The notes under the pieces: generated by a model | What the model saw: only the letters and a program-made list of their open reading frames with translations | What the model was told of the DNA's origin: nothing | The model's database searches: none | In this document: positions 1-5,185 of the stretch, piece after piece | Position numbering within the stretch: the first letter of the stretch is position 1 | Layout: each line of letters begins with the position of its first letter | Program-made: the position numbers and the translations under genes | Source of the DNA: Chloroflexota bacterium | GTDB lineage: Bacteria; Chloroflexota; Chloroflexia; Thermomicrobiales; UBA6265 | Assembly: GCA_019348515.1 (NCBI GenBank) | Contig: JAHWJF010000308.1 | Coordinates: 1-5,185 of the forward strand | Reading direction: 5' to 3' | Length of the DNA: 5,185 nt

Positions 1-645
1 ATGTTCGGAATAGGTTACCAGGAAATGTTTTTTGTCCTGGTCGTGGCCCTGGTCATCTTCGGGCCGTGTCGGCTAACGGTGCTTGCGGGCCAGGTTGGGG
101 GCTGGGTTCGCGACTTCAGGCGCATGAGTGCGGAATTTACCGTCGAATTCGTGAAAACGTTCGCGGAAGTCGATGAGGTCAAGAAGTCGTTTACCCGCGA
201 AATGCAGTCGATCCAGAGTGAAGTCGAAGGGGTCGGCAAGAGCGCCCGCGGTGACTTGAAGAAGTCTGCAACAAAGAGCGTCGGAGCGGGGAAAAAGTCC
301 GCAACTGGCGCGGCCAAGTCTGGTACTGCCTCCAGTGCCAGTTCATCAAACCCCACGTCGAGCAAGACCGCGGCCGGGGTCAAGGCTGTCAGCGCCAATG
401 GCAGGGCTACGAAGACCGGCCGCGCGGGCAGACTCACTGGTATCGGCACGGGGCCGCTCCCAGTCGCCACGAAGGCAGATCCACTCGCCGATGTCTCATT
501 TTTCGATCTGGATGTCACGGTGGGCGGCGGCAAGAACGGCTCGTCCGCAGGTGTTAGCGCAGCGGTGCCCGGCGCTGACGACCCCCTGAGTCGTGTGCGT
601 CGTCGGCGAGTCACGGCCGGGTATGCCCGTCAAGCCACCGGTTAG
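1..645 (+). CDS. tatB: Sec-independent (Tat) translocase subunit, TatA/TatB family, TatB-like
   Basis: Predicted membrane subunit of the twin-arginine translocase, which exports folded proteins carrying RR signal peptides; TatB-type subunits pair with TatC in the substrate receptor. The N-terminus MFGIGYQEM matches the family, with Gly5 and an acidic Glu8. One hydrophobic helix (about residues 7-21) ends in the family hinge F20-G21-P22. An amphipathic stretch (about 23-42) and a charged helical segment (about 43-80) follow. Residues about 80-150 are low-complexity and rich in Ala, Ser, Lys and Thr, with KKSAT repeated at 87-91 and 98-102; an RVRRRR cluster lies at 198-203. The 214-aa length and long tail favour TatB over the shorter TatA, but outside Proteobacteria the two are hard to separate. 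The ATG at base 1 gives the standard family start; its ribosome site lies outside the window. The hinge reads GPCRLT where GP-K/E-K/R-LP is usual. No tatA or tatC is visible here. Confidence 0.8.
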   Translation: MFGIGYQEMFFVLVVALVIFGPCRLTVLAGQVGGWVRDFRRMSAEFTVEFVKTFAEVDEVKKSFTREMQSIQSEVEGVGKSARGDLKKSATKSVGAGKKSATGAAKSGTASSASSSNPTSSKTAAGVKAVSANGRATKTGRAGRLTGIGTGPLPVATKADPLADVSFFDLDVTVGGGKNGSSAGVSAAVPGADDPLSRVRRRRVTAGYARQATG

Positions 646-754
646 CGTTCAGGCGCGCACGGTAACGTCCCCCGAGAGCGCACCGCCTCACGACGCTGCA
701 ACACCACGATTCTTGAGTACTGTCCCGGGACTCGGTCTCGCCGGTGGCGAACCT

Positions 755-1921
755 ATGGAAGTGACGTCTCCCGCCTTCGCGTTCACTGTGTTTGGGCACG
801 ACCTCGCAACGGGTGCGCGCCGTGGGCGAATGACCACCGTTCACGGAGTCGTCGAGACTCCGGCGTTCATGCCAGTTGGCACTCAAGCCAGCATCAAGAC
901 GCTGCTTCCGCAGGAGGTGCGTGGTACAGGCGCCCAAATCATCCTCGCCAACACGTACCATCTCATGCTGCGACCCGGTCTCGATACGCTGGTCGCCGCA
1001 GGAGGATTACACCGGTTCATGGGTTGGAACGGACCAATCCTGACTGACAGCGGCGGATTTCAGATCTTCAGTCTGGCCGGGAATGCGCGGGTCCGTGAAA
1101 CCGGGGTTACGTTTCGATCCCATATCGATGGCAGCCCATGGGAGCTGGGTCCCGAGGCATCCATCAGCCTTCAACTTGGTTGGGGATCCGACATCGTAAT
1201 GGCTCTTGACCATCTCGTGGGTTTGCCGGCGGACTCTGCGTCTGTGCGGGACGCGACCGATCGAACGGATCGCTGGCTGAATCGCTGCGTCACTGCTTTC
1301 AATGAGCTCGGCGGCCAGGAGCGGGCTGCGCTTTTCGGGATTTGCCAGGGCGGAATGGATGGCAAGCTACGGCGCTATAGCGCCCAGGCGGTGGCCGACA
1401 CAAACGTGAACGGTTGTGCCATCGGCGGCTTGAGCGTTGGCGAGCCAAAACCGGTCATGGCTGAAATGCTGGAGATCGTTACGGCGGTCCTACCCCGCGA
1501 CAAGCCCCGGTACCTGATGGGCGTCGGTTCGCCCGAAGATCTGTGGATGGGAGTGGCGCGTGGTGTCGACATGTTCGACTGCGTCCTCCCGACCCGGCTC
1601 GCCCGAAACGGAGCATTGTTCACTCCCGAGGGACGGGTAAGTATCAAACAGCGACGGTTCGCAAACCTCCACGGGCCGCTGGATCCAGACTGTGACTGCG
1701 TCGCCTGTGACCAGTTCACCGCCGCCTATCTGCACCATCTGTTTCGCGCGAAGGAAATCCTGGGGTTGCGATTGGCGTCAATCCACAACCTGCGGTTCCT
1801 CGCGCGGCAGGTCGAAGACATCCGGCGGTCGCTCGACAGGAACGCGTTTGCCCCGGCGCACGCGGCGTTTCTCGAGCGCTACCGGCCAGTCGCTGCTGCC
1901 GCAACTGAAGAAACGGTGTAA
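755..1921 (+). CDS. tgt: tRNA-guanine transglycosylase (queuine tRNA-ribosyltransferase)
   Basis: Cytosolic enzyme that swaps guanine-34 in GUN anticodons of tRNA (Asp, Asn, His, Tyr) for the queuosine precursor preQ1. The 388-aa product matches bacterial Tgt length (E. coli about 375). Visible landmarks: GRMTTVHGVVETPAFMPVGT near residues 24-43; the base-pocket acid D98 in TDSGGFQIF; the nucleophile D275 in GVDMFDCVLPTR; Q198 in GICQGG; GGLSVGE at 224-230; and the zinc site C313, C315, C318 and H344, with the E. coli spacing CxCxxC-x25-H. The pocket loop after D152 reads DHLVG rather than the common DECTP. Start: ATG 755 places the protein at the usual family N-terminus, with weak GGTGG at 743-747. 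The frame is open back to GTG 593 and has an ATG at 623, but that would add a non-homologous-looking Pro/Ala/Ser-rich leader and overlap tatB. Gap to tatB is 109 nt with no clear promoter. Confidence 0.96.
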   Translation: MEVTSPAFAFTVFGHDLATGARRGRMTTVHGVVETPAFMPVGTQASIKTLLPQEVRGTGAQIILANTYHLMLRPGLDTLVAAGGLHRFMGWNGPILTDSGGFQIFSLAGNARVRETGVTFRSHIDGSPWELGPEASISLQLGWGSDIVMALDHLVGLPADSASVRDATDRTDRWLNRCVTAFNELGGQERAALFGICQGGMDGKLRRYSAQAVADTNVNGCAIGGLSVGEPKPVMAEMLEIVTAVLPRDKPRYLMGVGSPEDLWMGVARGVDMFDCVLPTRLARNGALFTPEGRVSIKQRRFANLHGPLDPDCDCVACDQFTAAYLHHLFRAKEILGLRLASIHNLRFLARQVEDIRRSLDRNAFAPAHAAFLERYRPVAAAATEETV

Positions 1922-1928
1922 CCAATAA

Positions 1929-1950
1929 CCGGAGCGAGAACGGCGCTCGG
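1929..1950 (+). other. Short hairpin after tgt; weak terminator candidate at best
   Basis: Just past the tgt stop, GAGCG (1932-1936) can pair with CGCTC (1944-1948) around a 7-nt loop. CC (1929-1930) and GG (1949-1950) extend the stem if G1931 bulges. No T-run follows, so this does not look like a standard intrinsic terminator. It could slow polymerase, protect a 3' end, or be chance in GC-rich DNA. The right arm can also pair with a downstream copy at 1982-1988. Confidence 0.3.
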
Positions 1951-1970
1951 AATGACGCTGCTGGGGCGAG

Positions 1971-2000
1971 TACAATCCCGGCCGAGCGATAGGGATAGGG
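1971..2000 (+). promoter_or_regulatory. acpS: Possible -10 box (TACAAT) and AGGG ribosome site before acpS
   Basis: TACAAT at 1971-1976 is one base from the sigma-70 -10 consensus and stands out in GC-rich surroundings. No convincing -35 (TTGACA-like) lies 16-18 nt upstream and there is no extended TG, so promoter status is uncertain. A start of transcription near 1983 would leave an untranslated leader of about 18 nt. AGGG at 1991-1994 lies 6 nt before TTG 2001 and is the best Shine-Dalgarno-like motif for acpS; a second AGGG-like run directly abuts the TTG and is too close to serve. Confidence 0.3.
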
Positions 2001-2471
2001 TTGCACCGATACGAACCGGAGTTGGATCCTGAGCGCTGCGGCGCCATTGCTGTCGGCGTTGACATTATTGAGATCGCACGGATCCGACGGACGCTCGCCG
2101 ATTTCGGGGAGCGATTTCTCAGGCGGGTCTACACGGAACGCGAGCGGGAGCGATTTGGCTCTCGTGTGTCGGAGCTCGCGGCTCGTTTCGCGGCGAAAGA
2201 GGCGACGTCAAAAGCGCTGGGAACCGGAATCAGGGGTATTCGTTGGCGGGAGATGGAAGTGCTCTCAAACCGGCGCGGGAAGCCGGTGCTCATTTTGCAC
2301 GGGAGCGCGGCGGAGCGCGCGGCAACGCTGGGACTTGTCGCCTTCGATGTTTCACTCACGCACTCGCGCACAGAGGCTATGGCCTTCGTTGTCGCGCTAA
2401 AGGACCCGCTGGCCCTCAGAGTTGACGATTCGGATTGCGAGGATGACGTTGGCTCGTCAGAGCGGACCTAA
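2001..2471 (+). CDS. acpS: Holo-[acyl-carrier-protein] synthase
   Basis: Transfers 4'-phosphopantetheine from coenzyme A to the conserved serine of apo-acyl carrier protein, switching on fatty-acid synthesis; cytosolic, Mg2+-dependent, typically a trimer. The AcpS signature is clear: GVDIIEIARI at residues 19-28 with metal ligand D21; RFAAKEATSKALGTG at 62-76 with E67 as the second metal ligand; GIRWREMEV; G-KPVL; and SLTH at 118-121. At 156 aa it exceeds the usual 120-130: about 15 residues precede the usual N-terminus and a charged tail of about 20 residues (LRVDDSDCEDDVGSSERT) follows the fold. That tail overlaps the start of nnrD and may exist because of the overlap. There is no ATG near the homologous N-terminus. 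TTG 2001 with AGGG 6 nt upstream is chosen; TTG 2022 is the alternative and has no well-spaced ribosome site. First gene of the compact acpS-nnrD-CBS-alr group. Confidence 0.93.
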   Translation: MHRYEPELDPERCGAIAVGVDIIEIARIRRTLADFGERFLRRVYTERERERFGSRVSELAARFAAKEATSKALGTGIRGIRWREMEVLSNRRGKPVLILHGSAAERAATLGLVAFDVSLTHSRTEAMAFVVALKDPLALRVDDSDCEDDVGSSERT

Positions 2472-3453
2472 AGGCGTGGATGCCGTCGAGTTGGAGAGTA
2501 TTTCAGAGGTGTGGGCTGCGTCGGTGCTGCCACGCCGGAAACTCGGCGCGCACAAATGGGGGGTCGGTGGGGTCGTCATCGTCGCCGGATCGCCGCCGTT
2601 CGCCGGCGCTGCGGCGCTTTGTTGTGCTGGGGCCGGCCGCTCCGGCGCGGGAATTGTTTCTGCGGCATTGCCGCGATCAATCGCCCCCGTGGTGGTTGGT
2701 CTCGTCCCAGAAGTCACCGTCGTCTTCCTGCCGGAGGGTGAGAGCAACTCGGTCGGGCTCCGCGCGAGCGAGGCCGTGGCGGAGCGCCTCGAGCGGTCCG
2801 CGGCAATGGTGGTTGGACCTGGCCTTGGAAATGATGCGGCGACCGCATCGTTGCTCGCGGCGTTGTTCGGTTCGACCCGGGTTCGAGGCGGTATCGGCTT
2901 CGGAACCGCGGCAGCGGGCCAGGAAGCCGATAGTCCCGTGGGAACGATTGCCACAGCCGGCAAGCCGGTCGTCGTCGACGCGGATGCGCTGAACTGGCTG
3001 TCCGAGCAAGAGCAATGGTGGGAACGCGTCCCAGCCGGGCTGCTCGTACTGACCCCGCACGCTGGCGAAATGGCCCGACTCGTCGAAGCCGACATCGACG
3101 AAGTCCTTGCGGAGCCGGAGCGGATCGCGCTCGAATCAGCCGCGCGGTGGCGACAGACCGTTGTGCTGAAAGGTGGGCGAACTCTTGTCGCCAGCCAAGA
3201 TGGCGGTTTGGTGGCAGCCGAAGCGCCGGCGGCGCTTGCCACGGCCGGAAGCGGAGACGTGCTCAGCGGGTCGATTGGCGCGCTGTTGGCGCAAGGGCTG
3301 TCCGCGTCGGACGCCGCCGCCCTGGGCGTCTTCATTGGATGCCGGGCGGCAGATCGGCTGACGCAGCGAGTTGGAACGCTTGGGGTCGTTGCCGGAGACC
3401 TTCCTCTCGCAATTGCCGAGGAACTTCGGGCACTCGAAGAATTGGCAGCCTAG
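2443..3453 (+). CDS. nnrD: ADP-dependent NAD(P)H-hydrate dehydratase (YjeF C-terminal, ribokinase-like fold)
   Basis: Metabolite-repair enzyme that dehydrates the S form of NAD(P)H hydrate back to NAD(P)H with ADP (or ATP in some homologues). Motifs, numbered from ATG 2443: LGAHKWGVGGVVIVAGS at 34-50, G55-A-A-A in the substrate loop, RSGAGIV at 66-72, GPGLG at 125-129, DADALN at 179-184, TPHAGE at 204-209, KGG at 243-245, and catalytic AGSGDVLSG at 268-276 with base D272. The product is a stand-alone dehydratase of 336 aa; the NnrE epimerase domain fused in E. coli YjeF is absent and must be elsewhere if present. Residues about 144-173 form an extra Gly/Ala/Thr-rich stretch before the DADALN strand. 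Start is uncertain: ATG 2443 overlaps acpS by 29 nt and has AGG almost adjacent; TTG 2422 is longer; GTG 2476 would leave a 4-nt gap. Homology proper starts near residue 29, so all three keep the fold. Confidence 0.93.
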   Translation: MTLARQSGPKGVDAVELESISEVWAASVLPRRKLGAHKWGVGGVVIVAGSPPFAGAAALCCAGAGRSGAGIVSAALPRSIAPVVVGLVPEVTVVFLPEGESNSVGLRASEAVAERLERSAAMVVGPGLGNDAATASLLAALFGSTRVRGGIGFGTAAAGQEADSPVGTIATAGKPVVVDADALNWLSEQEQWWERVPAGLLVLTPHAGEMARLVEADIDEVLAEPERIALESAARWRQTVVLKGGRTLVASQDGGLVAAEAPAALATAGSGDVLSGSIGALLAQGLSASDAAALGVFIGCRAADRLTQRVGTLGVVAGDLPLAIAEELRALEELAA

Positions 3454-3461
3454 CGTGTCCC

Positions 3462-3475
3462 AGGGGGCGGAGTTG
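3462..3475 (+). promoter_or_regulatory. Ribosome site that decides the CBS gene start (AGGGGG, then TTG 3473)
   Basis: AGGGGG at 3462-3467 sits 5 nt before TTG 3473, good Shine-Dalgarno spacing. The frame is open from TTG 3371 and has GTG at 3455, but those codons lack a comparable upstream purine run, and the earlier ones lie inside nnrD. TTG 3473 yields MTVREVM, the usual opening of a CBS-pair protein. Confidence 0.6.
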
Positions 3476-3958
3476 ACCGTCAGAGAGGTCATGCGTAGTG
3501 AGGTGCCGGTCGCCTCGCCGGGGACGACGATTGCCGAGTTGGCCCGCTTGATGGTCGAGTACCGAGTGCCCGGATTGCCGGTAGTCGATGAGGGGGTGCT
3601 CGTCGGCATTGTCACTGAAGCGGACTTGATCCAGCGTGAAGCGACGGTAGACATGCCGTCGATCGTTGCGTTCCTGGATGCCGTCTTCGTCGCCGATGCG
3701 GGCACGCCTTTCGAAGAAGAGTTGCGACGGGTCGTGGCGACCACGGCAGAGGAGTTGATGACGTCGCCAGTCATCAGCATTCGAGATATAGCGACCGTGT
3801 CGGAGCTTGCCACGCTCATGCTCCAGCAACGTATCAACCCGATCCCCGTCGTCAACGACGCGCGGCAGATCGTCGGTCTCGCGACTCGGAGCGGTCTGAT
3901 TGAATTGATTGCCCGACTGGAGACGGAAACTCTGCGCGGCATATCCCGCGAGGAATGA
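3473..3958 (+). CDS. CBS-domain pair protein (putative nucleotide-binding regulator)
   Basis: Stand-alone Bateman module of 161 aa with two CBS motifs and no enzyme or membrane domain, so presumably cytosolic. CBS pairs in other proteins bind AMP, ADP, ATP, SAM or similar ligands and control a partner. CBS1 spans about residues 3-55: V3-R-E-V-M7, the VPGLPVVDEG strand and GIVTEADLI (45-53) with phosphate-contact Thr48 and Asp51. A helical linker (about 60-90, FLDAVF, EEELRRVV) leads to CBS2 at about 92-150: AEELMTSPVISI, INPIPVVND and GLATRSGLIEL. In CBS2 the usual Asp of the T-x-x-D motif is Gly141, so only the first site looks complete. The gene sits 19 nt after nnrD and its TGA overlaps the alr ATG, which suggests coupled translation. 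The function is not identifiable from sequence; a role in sensing adenylate state for its operon neighbours is inference only. Confidence 0.88.
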   Translation: MTVREVMRSEVPVASPGTTIAELARLMVEYRVPGLPVVDEGVLVGIVTEADLIQREATVDMPSIVAFLDAVFVADAGTPFEEELRRVVATTAEELMTSPVISIRDIATVSELATLMLQQRINPIPVVNDARQIVGLATRSGLIELIARLETETLRGISREE

Positions 3959-5181
3959 CCCCGGTGGCGCGGGTGCGGACGCCGGTGGCGATTCCCGATG
4001 TCAGGAGGATCCGGGCCACGCGAGCAATCGTCAATCTCGACGCGATCGAAGCGAACGTCCGAGCTCTGCGAACGGCACTTCCAAACACCTGCAAGCTCAT
4101 GGCGGTCGTCAAAGCGGACGGATACGGCCACGGCGCTCCATGGATCGCAAGAGCGGCGTTAATCTCGGGCGCCTCCCTCCTCGGTGTTGCGACGGTATGG
4201 GAGGGGCAGACTCTTCGCGCGCATGGTATCTCGGCTCCCATTGTCTTGCTCGGCTCTATCGATGCCGCCGAAGCAGAATCGGCCTGTCAGACTGCTCTCG
4301 AGATCACGGTCGCGGATGAGACCCTCCTGGTTGCCGTCCAGCGGGCCGTGAGATCCCAGGCACACAAGGAGCCGATGCCCGTGCATCTCAAGATCGATAC
4401 AGGGCTTCGGCGATACGGGGCCACGGCGGAGGCTGCGGCGGCTCTCGCGGCGAAAATTGCCGCCGATCCACTTCTACGCCTGGCAAGCGTGTTCACGCAT
4501 TTTGCGTCCGCGGACGAGCCTTCCGATCCGTTCACCCGGGAGCAATTGAAGGAGTTTCAGCAAGCAGTCGCGACCATCCGCGCGGATGGCGCGCCGTTGC
4601 CGCCCCTCCATACCGCAAATAGCGCCGGCATTCTGACCGGAATGGGAACCCACTACGACATCGCCCGGGCAGGAATAGCGCTTTACGGCGTTCCGCCTTC
4701 GGTGGACGTCGCCTTGAAGCCCGGGATGCGCCCCGCGCTGAGCGTCGAGAGCCGTATCACCCGGATCATCCCGGTGGCGCCTGGCGACACTGTTGGATAC
4801 AACCGAACGTTCCGTGCAGCCGCGCCGATGCGAGGAGCGCTTGTCCCCATCGGGTACGCAGACGGTTACCGTCGCGCGCTGTCCGGACGGGCATGGGTCG
4901 GGATCGACGGGAGGCGGGCGCCCGTTCTCGGACGGGTCTCCATGGACCAGATTGTCGTGGAGGTTCCGGGAGAGGTTGAGGCCACCGTTGGTGACGTTGT
5001 CCAGATTTTCGGCGGCGGGGAGGCAGCAGCCGCACCGTCGGTTGTCGACATGGCGGAGCTCATGGGCAGCAACGCCTATGAGGTCATTGTCGGCCTGCGA
5101 GCGCGGGTCCCACGCGTTTTCATTCGGAACGGGGAGGTTGTTGCTGTCAGCGACGCGATCAGAATCGGCGTCGAAAAGTGA
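3955..5181 (+). CDS. alr: Alanine racemase, PLP-dependent
   Basis: Interconverts L- and D-alanine and so supplies D-Ala for peptidoglycan; cytosolic dimer with an N-terminal TIM barrel and a C-terminal beta domain. The 408-aa product has the whole signature. AVVKADGYGHG carries the PLP lysine K53. VHLKIDTGLRRYG has K146 (equivalent to the carbamylated lysine of the Geobacillus enzyme) and R153. R238 in ARAGIALYG is the residue expected to contact the PLP ring nitrogen. Y282 in TVGYNRTF is the second catalytic base; SMDQ forms part of the substrate site, and Y375 in NAYEV the PLP-phosphate region. The ATG at 3955 overlaps the CBS-gene TGA in an ATGA arrangement. The first 19 or so residues exceed the usual family N-terminus, and GTG 3964 (GAGGA about 10 nt upstream), 3973 or 3985 are alternative starts. 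The stop at 5179-5181 lies 4 nt before the window end, so no terminator can be seen. It looks intact and functional. Confidence 0.97.
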   Translation: MTPVARVRTPVAIPDVRRIRATRAIVNLDAIEANVRALRTALPNTCKLMAVVKADGYGHGAPWIARAALISGASLLGVATVWEGQTLRAHGISAPIVLLGSIDAAEAESACQTALEITVADETLLVAVQRAVRSQAHKEPMPVHLKIDTGLRRYGATAEAAAALAAKIAADPLLRLASVFTHFASADEPSDPFTREQLKEFQQAVATIRADGAPLPPLHTANSAGILTGMGTHYDIARAGIALYGVPPSVDVALKPGMRPALSVESRITRIIPVAPGDTVGYNRTFRAAAPMRGALVPIGYADGYRRALSGRAWVGIDGRRAPVLGRVSMDQIVVEVPGEVEATVGDVVQIFGGGEAAAAPSVVDMAELMGSNAYEVIVGLRARVPRVFIRNGEVVAVSDAIRIGVEK

Positions 5182-5185
5182 AGCT

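Noticed and set aside
15..614. A 199-aa minus-strand frame opposite tatB
   Set aside because: The + strand frame has clear TatA/B features. The reverse product is low-complexity Ala/Thr/Pro/Ser and is explained as the mirror of the A/S/K-rich tail.
593..754. Possible 54-aa N-terminal extension of Tgt from GTG 593 (or from ATG 623)
   Set aside because: It overlaps tatB, is Pro/Ser/Ala-rich, and lies before the point where bacterial Tgt homology begins. ATG 755 gives the expected family length.
646..754. Search for a promoter or terminator in the tatB-tgt gap
   Set aside because: TTGAGT at 713-718 resembles a -35 box, but no -10-like sequence lies at the proper distance. No stem followed by a T-run was found.
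2457..3335. A 292-aa open frame on the minus strand opposite nnrD
   Set aside because: It is antisense to a gene with complete NnrD motifs. Its product is Ser/Ala/Pro/Thr-rich with no recognisable domain, typical of shadow frames in GC-rich DNA.
3136..4131. A 331-aa open frame on the minus strand spanning the nnrD end, CBS gene and alr start
   Set aside because: It crosses three well-supported + strand genes, has a Ser/Arg/Thr-rich product without motifs, and shows no ribosome site or conserved fold.
741..4780. The 9-mer CCGGTGGCG occurs four times (741, 3961, 3982, 4771)
   Set aside because: Three copies are in coding frames and match common Pro-Val-Ala codons of GC-rich genes. Spacing and context differ, so there is no evidence of a shared regulatory element.
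1..5185. Search for tRNA or rRNA genes, CRISPR repeats, insertion sequences, phage genes or a new defence-type system
   Set aside because: Intact housekeeping genes fill nearly the whole window, the gaps are at most about 110 nt, and no repeat array, transposase-like motif or terminal inverted repeat is visible.

Overview
The window is a densely packed bacterial chromosome segment with all genes on the + strand. It carries six housekeeping-type genes, no RNA genes, no mobile elements and no CRISPR array. By eye the DNA is GC-rich (roughly 60% or a little more). Codon third positions are strongly G/C, and several starts look like TTG or GTG. The order acpS, nnrD, (CBS gene), alr, with a tgt and a Tat-type translocase subunit just upstream, fits a free-living bacterium outside the Proteobacteria. 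Chloroflexota/Thermomicrobia or a similar high-GC lineage is my guess from the protein flavour, but nothing in the window proves a phylum.

Layout: (1) 1-645, a TatB-like membrane protein with one N-terminal helix and a long A/S/K-rich tail. (2) 755-1921, tgt, the bacterial tRNA-guanine transglycosylase of queuosine modification, after a gap of about 109 nt. (3) A 79-nt gap holding a small hairpin, a TACAAT box and an AGGG Shine-Dalgarno-like motif. (4) 2001-2471, acpS, holo-ACP synthase. (5) 2443-3453, nnrD, NAD(P)H-hydrate dehydratase, overlapping the end of acpS. (6) 3473-3958, a two-CBS-domain protein. (7) 3955-5181, alr, alanine racemase, starting in an ATGA overlap with the CBS stop.

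How they fit together: acpS-nnrD-CBS-alr has gaps or overlaps of -29, +19 and -4 nt, so it is very likely one transcript. AcpS arms acyl carrier protein for fatty-acid synthesis, NnrD repairs damaged NAD(P)H, and Alr supplies D-alanine for peptidoglycan. The CBS protein has no obvious enzymatic role and may sense an adenine nucleotide. An acpS/NAD(P)HX-repair/alr cluster is a known bacterial arrangement, and the CBS gene is the unusual insertion. tatB and tgt sit upstream with larger gaps and may be separate units or the start of the same cluster.

I found no convincing new biological system. The points worth a second look are a changed substrate-pocket loop in Tgt, the CBS gene inside the acpS-nnrD-alr cluster, an extra low-complexity loop in NnrD, the odd TatB hinge and tail, and competing inverted repeats upstream of acpS.
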